Source: Halonatronomonas betaini
GTDB lineage: Bacteria > Bacillota > Halanaerobiia > Halanaerobiales > Halarsenatibacteraceae
Direction: 5' to 3'
DNA length: 64,000 bases
Assembly: GCF_015666175.1 (NCBI RefSeq)
Contig: NZ_JADPIE010000008.1
Location: forward strand, 51,260-115,259
The position numbers were made by a program, and so were the translations under genes. Shown here piece after piece: positions 51,304 to 62,011 of the stretch; the stretch's first letter is position 1, and each line of letters begins with the position of its first letter. The notes beneath the pieces were generated by a model. The model ran no database searches and was not told the DNA's origin. It saw only the letters and a list, made by a program, of their open reading frames with translations.

Positions 51304-52422
51304 TTATATTTTAATTAACTTATAATCTCTGTTACCCAGGCCTAATTCTTCAGCATATTCGATCTGCCTGACACCACCATCAGTTGAAGTATGGATTAAT
51401 TTGAATTTGTTTTCTCCTATAGCAGTCCCTGCATCTTCAGGTAAGGCTGTTCCAGAAAGAGCCTCTGCTTTAACTGTAAGGTCTAGAGAGGCCTGTTCTA
51501 AGGCAACAGGGTCTTTACTGGCCAGGATACCCTGGTCTCTGATTAATGGTTGATCACTCCAGGGGGAACAGTCACAGTCAGGGGTGACATTATTGACAAA
51601 GTTGACATAGCCGGCTTTATTATCTATTGATTTAAGGACTCCAGCTGTAAATTCGACCTGGCGCTCCTGGACTTCCATGCTGCCACCTTCCCATTCGATT
51701 GAGATGGCATCAGTCGGGCAGGTGACAACACATTCGCCACAGCCGATACATTTTTCTTCTATTATGAAACTTTTATCATCATTAATTTCAATGGCATCCT
51801 CTGGACAGTAGAGAACGCATTCTTTGCATTTGATACAGTGTTCTTCTGTGATTGAAGGCTTTACAGTTGAATGCATCATCTGCTTGCCACTCCGGCTTCC
51901 TAGACCCATTCCGATATTTTTGAAGGTTCCACCAAAGCCTGTCAATTGATGGCCTTTAAAATGGGCCAGACTGATCATTCCATCGGAATTGCAGATTTCA
52001 CTGCCAATTTTAACATAATCAAAATGTTTTAGTCCAACTTCAATTTCAAGATATGACTTGCCAGTGATCCCATCTGCTATAATTAATGGTGCTCCAACTG
52101 TACTGTAGCCAAAACCATTTTTATGGGCAGTATGTAAGTGATCGACACTATTGGCCCTTTCGCCAACATAAAGGGTATTGGCATCAGTTAGAAAAGGCTT
52201 GCCGCCGGCTTCTTTAATGGCCTCGACAATTCTTCTGGTATAGATAGGCCTGATAAAGGCTGTATTTCCAATCTCTCCAAAATGCTGTTTGATTCCGATT
52301 AAGTCATCTTCTTCAATTAGGCTATCAAAACCTGCACGTTTAAATAATCTATATAGTTTTTCGATCATACTCTGGTTTTTCTGACTCGCTCTAGTTGATG
52401 CATAAAATACTTTTGAACTCAT
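51304..52422 (-). CDS. DUF362 domain protein with 2x[4Fe-4S] ferredoxin insert
   Basis: The 372-residue protein has a DUF362 core (FGEIGNTAFIRPIYTRRIVEAIKEAGGKPFLTDANTLY, and GHQLTGFGGTFKNIGMGLGSRSGK). A ferredoxin domain is inserted with Cys196, 199, 202, 206 and Cys225, 228, 231, 235. It is a redox protein of anaerobes; its substrate is not known. Start 52422 has GGAGG twelve bases upstream, a little far; an open frame runs 31 codons further upstream but has no ribosome site and low-quality sequence. Single gene, divergent from guaB. Confidence 0.85.
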   Translation of the reverse strand: MSSKVFYASTRASQKNQSMIEKLYRLFKRAGFDSLIEEDDLIGIKQHFGEIGNTAFIRPIYTRRIVEAIKEAGGKPFLTDANTLYVGERANSVDHLHTAHKNGFGYSTVGAPLIIADGITGKSYLEIEVGLKHFDYVKIGSEICNSDGMISLAHFKGHQLTGFGGTFKNIGMGLGSRSGKQMMHSTVKPSITEEHCIKCKECVLYCPEDAIEINDDKSFIIEEKCIGCGECVVTCPTDAISIEWEGGSMEVQERQVEFTAGVLKSIDNKAGYVNFVNNVTPDCDCSPWSDQPLIRDQGILASKDPVALEQASLDLTVKAEALSGTALPEDAGTAIGENKFKLIHTSTDGGVRQIEYAEELGLGNRDYKLIKI

Positions 52423-52529
52423 AATATTATAGATACCTCCTGTGTTTTTAATAATTACTTTCTGCTTTTTCTTTACTTCTATATAAGTTAAGAAACTCCT
52501 CCATTTGTCTATCATAATCGTCGGTTATC

Positions 52530-52558
52530 TTGACAGTTGCTAGAAAATCTGTTAAACT
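52530..52558 (+). promoter_or_regulatory. Sigma-A promoter of guaB
   Basis: TTGACA (52530-52535) and TAAACT (52553-52558) have a 17-base spacer. The guaB ATG is 67 bases downstream. I found no purine riboswitch core in the leader. Confidence 0.75.
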
Positions 52559-52621
52559 AGATCAAATATTATGTTACGGCTAGAACAAATTTTTAAAGGC
52601 AAAAACTTTTAGGAGGTTTAA

Positions 52622-54097
<1,476 letters not shown>

Positions 54098-54125
54098 ATT
54101 GTATTCTATTTAACTGTAAATAATA

Positions 54126-54147
54126 AACTCTAGAGTTAAGCTATAAT
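54126..54147 (+). promoter_or_regulatory. Palindrome and -10 box before trxB
   Basis: AACTCTAGAGTT (54126-54137) is a perfect 12-base palindrome ending four bases before a TATAAT at 54142-54147. No good -35 is seen, and the palindrome occupies the spacer, so it may be an operator. Evidence is weak. Confidence 0.35.
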
Positions 54148-54198
54148 ATAGTGTAATAAAAATATTCCAATGTATATAGCTTGAGGGGGTTATCTTTA

Positions 54199-55134
54199 GT
54201 GGAAGAGACAGAAAAGAATTTGAAAGAAGTTGTGATTATTGGAGCCGGACCAGCTGGTTTAACTGCTGCGATTTATTCTGGTAGATCAGGCCATAAGCCT
54301 GTTGTTATTGGAGGAGAACAGCCTGGTGGCCAGATTATAAATAGTAGCACCCTGGATAATTTTCCAGGTTTTCCAGAGGGGTTATCCGGACCTGATTTTG
54401 GTCAGAAGATGATTGAGCAGGCAAGCAGGTTTGAGGTTGAACTTGATTTTGATATTGTTGAAGAGGTTGATTTTTCTGAAAGACCTTACAGGGTTGATAC
54501 AACTTTAGAATCCTATTATGCTAAAACGATTATTATAGCAACAGGCGCTAAGCCAAGACAGCTTGGCCTGCCTAATGAAAATAAATTGACTGGTAATGGA
54601 GTCTCCTATTGTGCTACCTGTGATGGGGCTCTTTATAGAGATAAGGTTGTTGCTGTTGTAGGCGGCGGTGATGTTGCACTAGAAGAGGCTGATTTCTTAA
54701 CAAGATTTGCCAGCAAGGTTTATTTAATTCATAGAAGAGATGAGTTTAGAGGCTCTGAAATTTTATCCAGGAGAGTTAGAGAGAATCCTGATATAGTCTG
54801 TTTATGTAGCAATGAGGTTGAAGAATTATTAGAGGATAAAAATGGTCTTTCTGGCATTAGAATTTTTGATAAGAAAAAAGGCAAGACAGATGTTCTAGAT
54901 GATGTTGATGGAATCTTTATTGCAATAGGTTATATTCCAAATAATAGTTTATTTAAAGAGAAATTAAAATTAAATGATGCCGGATATATCATTACAAATG
55001 ATAAACAGGAGACTAACTTACCAGGTGTTTATGCAGCCGGGGATATTCAGGATCAGAGGTATCAACAGGTTATAACTGCTGCAGCCAGCGGTGCTAAAGC
55101 AGCTATGGAGTTAGATGCATATCTAAACGAATAA
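54199..55134 (+). CDS. trxB: Thioredoxin reductase
   Basis: The 311-residue flavoprotein has the FAD motif VVIIGAGPAGLTAA, the redox pair Cys138-Ala-Thr-Cys141 (CATCDGALY), and the NADPH motif VVGGGDVALEEADF. It reduces thioredoxin. A GTG start at 54199 is set by AGGGGG nine bases upstream; a TTG at 54181 overlaps that site. Followed by a strong terminator, so it is a single-gene unit. Confidence 0.94.
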   Translation: MEETEKNLKEVVIIGAGPAGLTAAIYSGRSGHKPVVIGGEQPGGQIINSSTLDNFPGFPEGLSGPDFGQKMIEQASRFEVELDFDIVEEVDFSERPYRVDTTLESYYAKTIIIATGAKPRQLGLPNENKLTGNGVSYCATCDGALYRDKVVAVVGGGDVALEEADFLTRFASKVYLIHRRDEFRGSEILSRRVRENPDIVCLCSNEVEELLEDKNGLSGIRIFDKKKGKTDVLDDVDGIFIAIGYIPNNSLFKEKLKLNDAGYIITNDKQETNLPGVYAAGDIQDQRYQQVITAAASGAKAAMELDAYLNE

Positions 55135-55150
55135 AAAGCCAGGATTTTTC

Positions 55151-55178
55151 AGGGTGCCAGTGGGCACCCTTTTTTTGT
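55151..55178 (+). terminator. Terminator after trxB
   Basis: A perfect 8-bp GC-rich stem (55151-55158 with 55163-55170) with loop AGTG is followed by seven T residues. Confidence 0.92.
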
Positions 55179-55237
55179 TTTTATTATTGTGGTATCATTA
55201 ACTTAATAACTTGTTTTTGAGAGGGGTTCATTAATCG

Positions 55238-55861
55238 ATGTCAGGATTATTTATCACACTTGAAGGTCTTGAAGGTTCAGGCAAAACCACCCAGCAGAAA
55301 TATATTGTTGATGAATTAAGGGATAAAGGTTTTGATGTTCTTTTAACCAGGGAACCTGGTGCCACAAGGCTTGGAAAAAGAATCAGGGAGCTTTTATTAG
55401 ATCCGGAATGGAGCGAGATGACTCCCAGGGCAGAGATACTCTTATTTGCTGCTGATAGGGCCCAGCATGTTGAAGAGGTTGTAAAACCTGCATTAAAAGC
55501 TGGTAAGATTGTAATTTCAGATAGATATTTTGATTCTAATCTTGCCTATCAGGGCTATGGGCGGGGGCTGGATATAGAAATAGTAAAAAAGATTAATCTC
55601 TGGGCTGTTGATTATCTGAAACCAGATTTAACTTTCTTTTTAGATCTGCCAGTGGAAGTTGGTCTGGCCAGAGCCAGGGCTCAGACAGTTGATAAATTAG
55701 GGGATAGACTGGAACGGGAAGAACTTAAATTTTATCAACAGATTAGAGATGGCTATTTAAAACTTGCTGAAGAATCAGAGCGGTTTAGAGTTATAGATGC
55801 TAATAGATCAATTAAAGAAGTTAAGGTTGATATTCTGCAGGTAATTGAGGAGATGATATAA
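55238..55861 (+). CDS. tmk: Thymidylate kinase
   Basis: The 207-residue enzyme makes dTDP from dTMP. P-loop GLEGSGKT is at 10-17, TREPGATRLGKRIRELLL fits the LID/DR(E)P region, and SDRYFDSNLAYQGYGRGL the substrate part. GAGAGGGG precedes the ATG by about ten bases. It opens the run tmk-darA-holB-ricT-yabA-rsmI-metG, read through with small gaps or overlaps. Confidence 0.96.
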   Translation: MSGLFITLEGLEGSGKTTQQKYIVDELRDKGFDVLLTREPGATRLGKRIRELLLDPEWSEMTPRAEILLFAADRAQHVEEVVKPALKAGKIVISDRYFDSNLAYQGYGRGLDIEIVKKINLWAVDYLKPDLTFFLDLPVEVGLARARAQTVDKLGDRLEREELKFYQQIRDGYLKLAEESERFRVIDANRSIKEVKVDILQVIEEMI

Positions 55862-55862
55862 G

Positions 55863-56213
55863 ATGACTGAAGAATCTCCAAAGATGAAGATGGTTATTGC
55901 GATTGTCAATGATAGTGATGCTGATAGTTTACAGAGAAATTTAAATAAAGCCCGTTTTCAGACGACTAAACTCAGTAGTAGTGGCGGGTTTTTAAGAGAG
56001 GGCAATACAACATTTTTGATCGGTACAGAGGCTAAGTATTTAGATGAGTTAATTGAAGTCTTAAAAGAAAATTGCGAGCATAGAGATAAAACTGTTCCCT
56101 CGATGTCGCCTGTAGCCAATACTTTAGAGGATCATTATTCATTTCCAATGCATGTAGAGGTTGGTGGGGCAACAGTTTTTGTTATAGATGTAGAGCAGTT
56201 CTATAAAATTTAG
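55863..56213 (+). CDS. darA: Cyclic-di-AMP receptor DarA (PII-like)
   Basis: The 116-residue protein matches YaaQ/PstA/DarA: MKMVIAIVNDSDADSLQRNLNKARFQTTKLSSSGGFLREGNTTFLIG, then SPVANT and a GGATVFVIDVEQFYKI end. It binds c-di-AMP as a trimer and signals in osmotic control, which fits a salt-adapted organism. It begins one base after tmk ends. Downstream target unknown. Confidence 0.93.
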   Translation: MTEESPKMKMVIAIVNDSDADSLQRNLNKARFQTTKLSSSGGFLREGNTTFLIGTEAKYLDELIEVLKENCEHRDKTVPSMSPVANTLEDHYSFPMHVEVGGATVFVIDVEQFYKI

Positions 56214-56224
56214 AGGTGAAATTG

Positions 56225-57253
56225 ATGGCATTTGCTGATATACCAGATCAGGAGAAGGCGAAAAAATTAATAAAAAATCAACTTAATAACCAGCGTTTAA
56301 GTCATGCCTATTTATTTTTAGGGCCAGAGGGAGTTGGTCAGAAAGAACTTGCTAAAACCCTGGCCAAAACTTATTTCTGTAAAAATATGACTGAAGATAG
56401 TTGCGAAGAATGCAGCCAGTGTATTAAAGTTAAGCATTCTAATCATCCAGATTTTGATTTACTGGAAGCTGAAGATAATAAAGATCAGATCGGGATTGAC
56501 CTTATTCGTGAGCTGCAAAAGCGGATAGCTTATAGACCTTATGAAGCTCAGCACCGGTTCTTTATAATTGCAGGTGCAGATAAGATGACTGAACAGGCAG
56601 CTAACTCGCTTTTGAAAACTTTAGAAGAACCTCCAGATTATGCAACGCTTATCTTAATTGCAGAGGATGAGAGTAAAGTTTTACCAACTATTCTCTCCCG
56701 TTGCCAGCAGGTCAGGTTTGAATATTTATCAGATGAAATTTTAGTAAGCTATTTTAAACAGCAGGGTATAAAAGGTGAAAATCTGAATCTTATGGTCCGG
56801 CTGGCCAAAGGAAGTTTAGTCCAGGCAGAAAAGATTATAGATAATAGAGAAATTTTTCAAAAAAGAAATCAGGTTTTTCAGTTTTTAGTTGGTTTAGCAA
56901 ATAAATCGAGAGTTGAAGTTTTTAGAGAAGTTGATAAGTGGAAAGAATGGTATGAGGAGGGTTTACCTCTATTTGATTTGCTTATAGACTGGTATAGAGA
57001 TATAATAATAGTTAGAGATGTAAAAACAGATCAGATTAATAATCAGGATTATATAGATTCTATAAAGACTTTACGTGAGAAATGTTCAAAGGCAGAACTT
57101 ATTAAAGAATTAGAACTTATTCGAGAAGTTACTGCCAGTATAAATGCAAATGTGAAAATTGAATTGGCTCTCCAATATTTATTATTAAAGTTGCGAATTA
57201 AGAGGTGTAAATATGAAGAAAGTTGTAGGAGTAACATTTCGTCCGGCAGGTAA
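56225..57253 (+). CDS. holB: DNA polymerase III subunit delta'
   Basis: The 342-residue clamp-loader subunit has an AAA+ layout with SHAYLFLGPEGVGQKELAKT. The P-loop at 33-40 reads GPEGVGQK with Gln where the Lys should be, the expected inactive state of delta'. Zinc Cys (CKNMTEDSCEECSQC) and LSRCQQVRF are present. ATG 56225 has GAGGTG six bases upstream. Its 3' end overlaps ricT by 41 bases. Confidence 0.93.
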   Translation: MAFADIPDQEKAKKLIKNQLNNQRLSHAYLFLGPEGVGQKELAKTLAKTYFCKNMTEDSCEECSQCIKVKHSNHPDFDLLEAEDNKDQIGIDLIRELQKRIAYRPYEAQHRFFIIAGADKMTEQAANSLLKTLEEPPDYATLILIAEDESKVLPTILSRCQQVRFEYLSDEILVSYFKQQGIKGENLNLMVRLAKGSLVQAEKIIDNREIFQKRNQVFQFLVGLANKSRVEVFREVDKWKEWYEEGLPLFDLLIDWYRDIIIVRDVKTDQINNQDYIDSIKTLREKCSKAELIKELELIREVTASINANVKIELALQYLLLKLRIKRCKYEESCRSNISSGR

Positions 57254-58022
57254 AATATATTATTTTGATCCGAAGGACTTTGAATTAGAGAAAAATGATT
57301 ATGTTATAGTTGAAACTTCAAGGGGAATAGAGTTTGGAATGGTAGTTGCTATTCCTAAAAAAGTTGAAGAAGAAGAACTGGTATCTCCATTAAAACCGGT
57401 TATTAGAGAGGCGACAATTGAAGATAAGGTTAAGTATGATGAAAATAAAGAATTGGAACGAGAGGCTTTTAAAATATGTCTTGATAAAATTGAAAACCAT
57501 GGCTTACCAATGAAGCTGGTTGATGTTGAATATACATTTGATCATAATAAAATTATCTTTTATTTTACTGCTGATGGTCGAGTTGATTTTAGAGAGCTGG
57601 TTAAGGATTTAGCCAGGGTCTTCAAAACAAGGATAGAGCTTAGACAGATTGGGGTTAGAGATGAGGCCAAGCATTTAGGAGGTTTAGGACCCTGTGGGAT
57701 GCCTACCTGCTGCACAAGATGGCTTAGAGAATTTAAACCTATCTCAATAAAGATGGCTAAAAAGCAGGATTTATCTTTAAATCCATCGAAAATTTCAGGG
57801 CTCTGTGGTCGACTTATGTGCTGCCTCAGGTATGAATCTGATTCATATAGGAAAATGAAAAAAGAAATGCCTTCATATGGAGAGAAAGTTGAACTGGAGA
57901 CCGGCACAAAGGGTAAGGTTGTTGACAGGAATTTGATTAAGAAGACAGTTAAAGTGTCTATAGATGGTGAATCGATAGTTGTTAATGTTGATGATCTTGA
58001 AGATTATGATTTAGATAAATAG
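57213..58022 (+). CDS. ricT: RicT / PSP1-domain protein (YaaT)
   Basis: The 269-residue protein has the PSP1 domain and Cys motifs (GGLGPCGMPTCCTRW and SGLCGRLMCCLRYE). In B. subtilis RicT joins RicA and RicF to direct mRNA maturation by RNase Y and to influence sporulation; the complex binds iron-sulfur clusters. AGAGGTG precedes the ATG inside the holB end. It keeps the conserved holB-yaaT-yabA order. Confidence 0.94.
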   Translation: MKKVVGVTFRPAGKIYYFDPKDFELEKNDYVIVETSRGIEFGMVVAIPKKVEEEELVSPLKPVIREATIEDKVKYDENKELEREAFKICLDKIENHGLPMKLVDVEYTFDHNKIIFYFTADGRVDFRELVKDLARVFKTRIELRQIGVRDEAKHLGGLGPCGMPTCCTRWLREFKPISIKMAKKQDLSLNPSKISGLCGRLMCCLRYESDSYRKMKKEMPSYGEKVELETGTKGKVVDRNLIKKTVKVSIDGESIVVNVDDLEDYDLDK

Positions 58023-58031
58023 GGGGTTTAT

Positions 58032-58376
58032 ATGATGGATGAGGAAATTTTAAGCACCCTGGCTTACTTTCAGGAAGAGATTGAAGAACTTTCTCAAAAA
58101 TTTCAAAAACTTAAAGATATAACTTATAAATTGTATAAAGAGAATGAAGAGCTGGAAAAAGAGAATAACGACTTAAAGAGGTTACTTTTTGAACAGAATG
58201 ATAAATCTGATGAAGAGGATATAACCCCCACCCAGAGAGCATATAGTAATTTAGCCCATTTATATCAGGAAAATTACCATATCTGCCATTTGAGTTTTGG
58301 AGAAAAACGTCATGGAGACTGTTTATTCTGTCTTCAGCTTTTAGAGAACCAGATGGAGGAGGGCAGAGCGATATGA
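58032..58376 (+). CDS. yabA: Replication initiation control protein YabA
   Basis: The 114-residue protein has an N-terminal coiled coil (about 6-58) and a C-terminal zinc site (HICHLSFGEKRHGDCLFCL), the YabA layout. YabA binds DnaA and the DnaN clamp to limit initiation. Two adjacent ATG codons start it; the second has GGGGG slightly better placed. The rsmI ATG overlaps its stop. Confidence 0.92.
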   Translation: MMDEEILSTLAYFQEEIEELSQKFQKLKDITYKLYKENEELEKENNDLKRLLFEQNDKSDEEDITPTQRAYSNLAHLYQENYHICHLSFGEKRHGDCLFCLQLLENQMEEGRAI

Positions 58377-59233
58377 GAGGAAAATTATATATCTGCCCGA
58401 CGCCAATAGGAAATCTAGAAGATATAACTTATAGGACAATCAGGACTTTAAAAGAGGTTGATTTAATTGCCTGTGAGGATACAAGAAGAACTGGCAGGCT
58501 CCTTAAACATTTTGAAATAGATAATGATTTAATCAGTTATCATGAGCATAATGAAAAAATGCGAACTGAAGAAATTATTGGTAAACTGAAAATGAATCAG
58601 GATATTGCTTTAGTAAGTGATGCAGGTATGCCAGGGCTATCTGACCCTGGCGAGATATTAATTAAAGCAGTTGTAAATGAAGGTGTTGAGGTTATCCCAT
58701 TACCTGGGCCATCAGCTGCTATTCCTGCTTTAGTAGCCTCTGGCTTTGCCACAGGTAGATTTGTTTTTGAAGGTTTTCTTCCTAGAAAAGGTCAGGAGAG
58801 AAAAGATAGGCTTGCCAGTATAAAATTAGATGAGAGGACAACAATTATTTATGAATCTCCTTATCGCACTCAGGATACTATAGCTGACCTGGCTGATATC
58901 ATGGCTGATAGAGAAATTGCTCTAATTAGAGAGATTAGTAAAATTCATGAAGAAAAGATTTATGGAACGGCAGCAGAGATTAAAGAAAAGATCTTTGACA
59001 GAGAGATAAAAGGCGAAATTGTAATAGTTATCTCAGGAAATCAATCATTATCTGAAAAAGAGAAGCTAACTGATCTTTCAATACTGGAACACCTTGAATT
59101 ATTAATTGAAAATGGTTATACTAAGAAAAAAGCAATTAAAGAAGTATCTAAAATAAGAGGGCTTCCTAAAAGTGAGGTTTATAAGGAAGCTATTGCAATA
59201 GATGCAAGGCCTGAATTTAGAGATGGAAATTAG
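58373..59233 (+). CDS. rsmI: 16S rRNA (cytidine1402-2'-O)-methyltransferase
   Basis: The 286-residue enzyme has LYICPTPIGNLEDITYRTIRTLKEVDLIACEDTRRTGRLL, then VSDAGMPGLSDPG and PLPGPSAAIPALVASG, the RsmI (tetrapyrrole methylase fold) motifs. It methylates the ribosomal decoding site. GGAGG lies a few bases before the ATG; it overlaps yabA by four bases. Confidence 0.95.
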   Translation: MRGKLYICPTPIGNLEDITYRTIRTLKEVDLIACEDTRRTGRLLKHFEIDNDLISYHEHNEKMRTEEIIGKLKMNQDIALVSDAGMPGLSDPGEILIKAVVNEGVEVIPLPGPSAAIPALVASGFATGRFVFEGFLPRKGQERKDRLASIKLDERTTIIYESPYRTQDTIADLADIMADREIALIREISKIHEEKIYGTAAEIKEKIFDREIKGEIVIVISGNQSLSEKEKLTDLSILEHLELLIENGYTKKKAIKEVSKIRGLPKSEVYKEAIAIDARPEFRDGN

Positions 59234-59251
59234 TAGAGAGAGGGGAAACTT

Positions 59252-61189
59252 ATGGCTGAAAAAACTTTTTATGTGACTACACCAATTTATTATCCAAGTG
59301 ATCGTTTACATATTGGTCATGCTTATACAACAGTTGCTGCAGATGCAATTGCAAGGTATAAAGATTTAAGAGGTTATGACACCATGTTTTTAACAGGGTC
59401 TGATGAGCATGGGCAGAAGATTGAGAGAAAAGCAGATGAAGCTGGCAAGGAGCCTCAAAATTATGTTGATGAGATTGTTGCCACTTTTATAGATCTCTGG
59501 GATAGATTAGGAATTGATTATGATCAATTTATTAGAACTACAGATAATAATCATGAAGAAGTCGTTCAGGAGATTTTTAAGCAGCTTTATGAACAGGAGG
59601 ATATCTATTTAGGAAAATATGAAGGTTGGTATTGTACTCCCTGTGAAACCTTCTGGCTTGATCGTCAATTAGAGGGGGATGAAAAGGTCTGTCCTGATTG
59701 TAATCGACCTCTGGAATGGGTTGAAGAAGAAAGTTATTTCTTTAAAATGAGCAAGTATGCTGATAGGTTGCTTAAACATATTAAAGATAATCCGAAATTT
59801 ATACAGCCTGAATCCAGGCGGAATGAAATGATTAGTTTTATTGAAAGCGGACTTGATGATTTGAGTGTTTCCAGAACAACTTTTGACTGGGGGATTGAGG
59901 TTCCAGTTGATTCTGATCATGTGATTTATGTCTGGATAGATGCACTAAGTAATTATATAACTGCAATGGGCTATAATAGAGACGAGTCTAAGTTTAATAA
60001 ATACTGGCCAGCTGATATTCATATAGTCGGTAAAGATATTTTAAGATTCCATACAATTATCTGGCCAATAATATTAATGGCTCTAGATTTACCCTTGCCA
60101 GATCAGGTCTTTGGTCATGGCTGGTTGTTGAGTGATACTGGAAAGATGTCCAAGTCAAGAGGTAATGTTGTTGACCCTATCGAGTTGATTAATGATTTTG
60201 GCAGAGATGCAATCAGGTATTATCTTTTGCGGGAAGTTTCTTTTGGTGCTGATGGAACCTATTCAACTGAGGCTTTAATCCAGAGAATTAATTCAGATTT
60301 AGCCAATGATTTAGGGAATCTTCTTCACAGATCGTTATCAATGGTTGAAAAATATTTTTCAGGTGAAATTCCTGAACCAGCTGCAGAAACAGAATTTGAT
60401 AGCAGCTTAAAGGAACTTGCAGCTATAACTGTGGAAAAAGCTGCAGATGAAATAGAAGAACTCAGGTATACAAAAGCTTTAGAAGAGATCTGGCAATTTG
60501 TTAGAAGGGCTAATAAATATATTGATCAGACTGAGCCTTGGGTTTTGGCCAGAGATGAAAATAATCGTGAAAAGCTGGGAACAGTACTTTATAATTTACT
60601 TGAATCTTTAAGGATAATTGGAATACTTTTAAAGCCATTTTTAGTAGATACACCTGCAGAGATAGGTAAGCAGCTTGGTATTCAAAAAGAAATTAAAGAT
60701 GCCAGCTGGCAGGATTTAGATTGGAATGGTCTGCCATCAAATAGAACTATAGCTAAAGGGGAACCGATATTCCCGAGAATTGATCTTGAAAAGTATTATG
60801 AGGAAAAAGAAAAATTAAATGGTGCTAAAGAAAAACAGGAGGAAGAAATAGTGGAAGAAGGGCTTATTAGTTTTAATGATTTCCAGGAAATTGATTTAAG
60901 GATTGCGACTATAATTGAAGCTGAAAAAATTGAAGATAGCAATAAATTATTAAAATTACAGGTAGACTTAGGCACTGAAAAAAGGCAGATAGTGGCTGGT
61001 ATAGCGAACTATTACCAACCGGAAGATTTAATTGATAAGCAGATCATGATGGTGGCGAATTTAGAACCGGCTAAGATATTTGGAGTGAAATCTCAGGGTA
61101 TGTTATTAGCTGCGAGAGATGATCAAAATGAGGAGTTGACAGTAATCAGTCCTGCTAAACCAATAAAAGCAGGGAGTCCTGTAAGCTAA
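59252..61189 (+). CDS. metG: Methionyl-tRNA synthetase
   Basis: The 645-residue enzyme has HIGH at 20-23, KMSKS in GKMSKSRGN, and one zinc knuckle with Cys128, 131, 147 and 150 (CTPCETFW...CPDC). A C-terminal EMAPII/Trbp111-like tRNA-binding domain (about 540-645: FNDFQEIDLRIATIIEAEKIEDSNKLLKLQVDLG) completes the long type. AGAGGGG precedes the ATG. No T-box leader is present, as the gene sits inside a larger run. Confidence 0.96.
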   Translation: MAEKTFYVTTPIYYPSDRLHIGHAYTTVAADAIARYKDLRGYDTMFLTGSDEHGQKIERKADEAGKEPQNYVDEIVATFIDLWDRLGIDYDQFIRTTDNNHEEVVQEIFKQLYEQEDIYLGKYEGWYCTPCETFWLDRQLEGDEKVCPDCNRPLEWVEEESYFFKMSKYADRLLKHIKDNPKFIQPESRRNEMISFIESGLDDLSVSRTTFDWGIEVPVDSDHVIYVWIDALSNYITAMGYNRDESKFNKYWPADIHIVGKDILRFHTIIWPIILMALDLPLPDQVFGHGWLLSDTGKMSKSRGNVVDPIELINDFGRDAIRYYLLREVSFGADGTYSTEALIQRINSDLANDLGNLLHRSLSMVEKYFSGEIPEPAAETEFDSSLKELAAITVEKAADEIEELRYTKALEEIWQFVRRANKYIDQTEPWVLARDENNREKLGTVLYNLLESLRIIGILLKPFLVDTPAEIGKQLGIQKEIKDASWQDLDWNGLPSNRTIAKGEPIFPRIDLEKYYEEKEKLNGAKEKQEEEIVEEGLISFNDFQEIDLRIATIIEAEKIEDSNKLLKLQVDLGTEKRQIVAGIANYYQPEDLIDKQIMMVANLEPAKIFGVKSQGMLLAARDDQNEELTVISPAKPIKAGSPVS

Positions 61190-61202
61190 TTCATAAAAAA
61201 AT

Positions 61203-61252
61203 AGGCTTAAAATCGATTTATTTACTAATATATCGATTTAGGCCTTGTTTTT
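61203..61252 (+). terminator. Terminator after metG
   Basis: A long imperfect stem (AGGCTTAAAATCGAT against ATCGATTTAGGCCT) is followed by TTGTTTTTT. It ends the tmk-metG run. Confidence 0.8.
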
Positions 61253-61261
61253 TACCATAAC

Positions 61262-61278
61262 TTGTGAAATAATAATCT
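61262..61278 (+). promoter_or_regulatory. Possible Rex operator half-site before rex
   Basis: TTGTGAAAT lies about 45 bases upstream of the rex ATG and matches one arm of the known Rex site (TTGTGAAA...TTTCACAA). The other arm is not present, so this is weak. Confidence 0.3.
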
Positions 61279-61307
61279 ATATAAATACATTTTAAGGAGT
61301 GAGGAGA

Positions 61308-61964
61308 ATGAAAGATAGAGAATCAATTCCAAAGGCTACGATAGAAAGGTTACCATTATATTACAGATGCCTTGATAAATTAGCTAATTTTGAAGATGTA
61401 GATGTTGTGTCTTCAAAAGACTTAGGAGGAAGATTAGGAATACCTCCAACCCAGGTTAGGAAAGACTTGTCTTATTATGGTGAATTTGGGCGCAGGGGAG
61501 TAGGTTATGATGTTTTTGATCTCAAAAGATCAGTAGGCAGAATTTTAGGAGTAGATGAGGTCTGGACAACAATTTTAGTAGGGGCAGGAAATCTTGGCAG
61601 AGCTCTTGTAGATTATAAAGGTTTTGAGAAAATGGGTATGAAGCTAGTAGGTGTAATGGATGCTGATCTGTCAAAGATCGGTAATAAAATTGGCGGCGTT
61701 GAAGTCCAGAGTATCAAAAAGATGGACGAAATTGTCAGTGAAAATGATGCTAAATTAGGAATAATAACAGTACCTACTGATGCAGCTCAGGAAGTTGCTG
61801 ATGAAATGATAGAATCAGGAATTAAAGCTATTTGGAATTTTGCTCCAACCCGTTTACATGTACCTGAAGATGTGACAGTTAGAAATGAAGATCTTGCTAT
61901 TGGAATTGTGAGCTTAATATATCATTTAAGCTGGAAAAAGCGAGATGAGGAAGAAGGTAAGTAA
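61308..61964 (+). CDS. rex: Redox-sensing transcriptional repressor Rex
   Basis: The 218-residue protein has a winged-helix N-terminus (PKATIERLPLYYRCLDKLA, SSKDLGGRLGIPPTQVRKDLSYYGEFGRRGVGYDV) and an NAD(H) domain with LVGAGNLGRALVDY. It represses fermentation or respiration genes when NADH is low and lets go when NADH is high. ATG 61308 is supported by AAGGAG eight bases upstream. A hairpin follows. Confidence 0.95.
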   Translation: MKDRESIPKATIERLPLYYRCLDKLANFEDVDVVSSKDLGGRLGIPPTQVRKDLSYYGEFGRRGVGYDVFDLKRSVGRILGVDEVWTTILVGAGNLGRALVDYKGFEKMGMKLVGVMDADLSKIGNKIGGVEVQSIKKMDEIVSENDAKLGIITVPTDAAQEVADEMIESGIKAIWNFAPTRLHVPEDVTVRNEDLAIGIVSLIYHLSWKKRDEEEGK

Positions 61965-61970
61965 ATTATA

Positions 61971-62001
61971 AATGCCAGCCTAAATATAAAGGCTGGCATT
62001 A
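61971..62001. terminator. Hairpin between rex and cheR
   Basis: A perfect 11-bp stem (61971-61981 with 61990-62000) separates the convergent rex and cheR genes. Its flanks are AT repeats, not T runs; it probably terminates both. Confidence 0.7.
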
Positions 62002-62011
62002 TATATATATC

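Noticed and set aside
59234..59251. A T-box leader for metG
   Set aside because: The gap to rsmI is only 18 bases, too short for any leader RNA.
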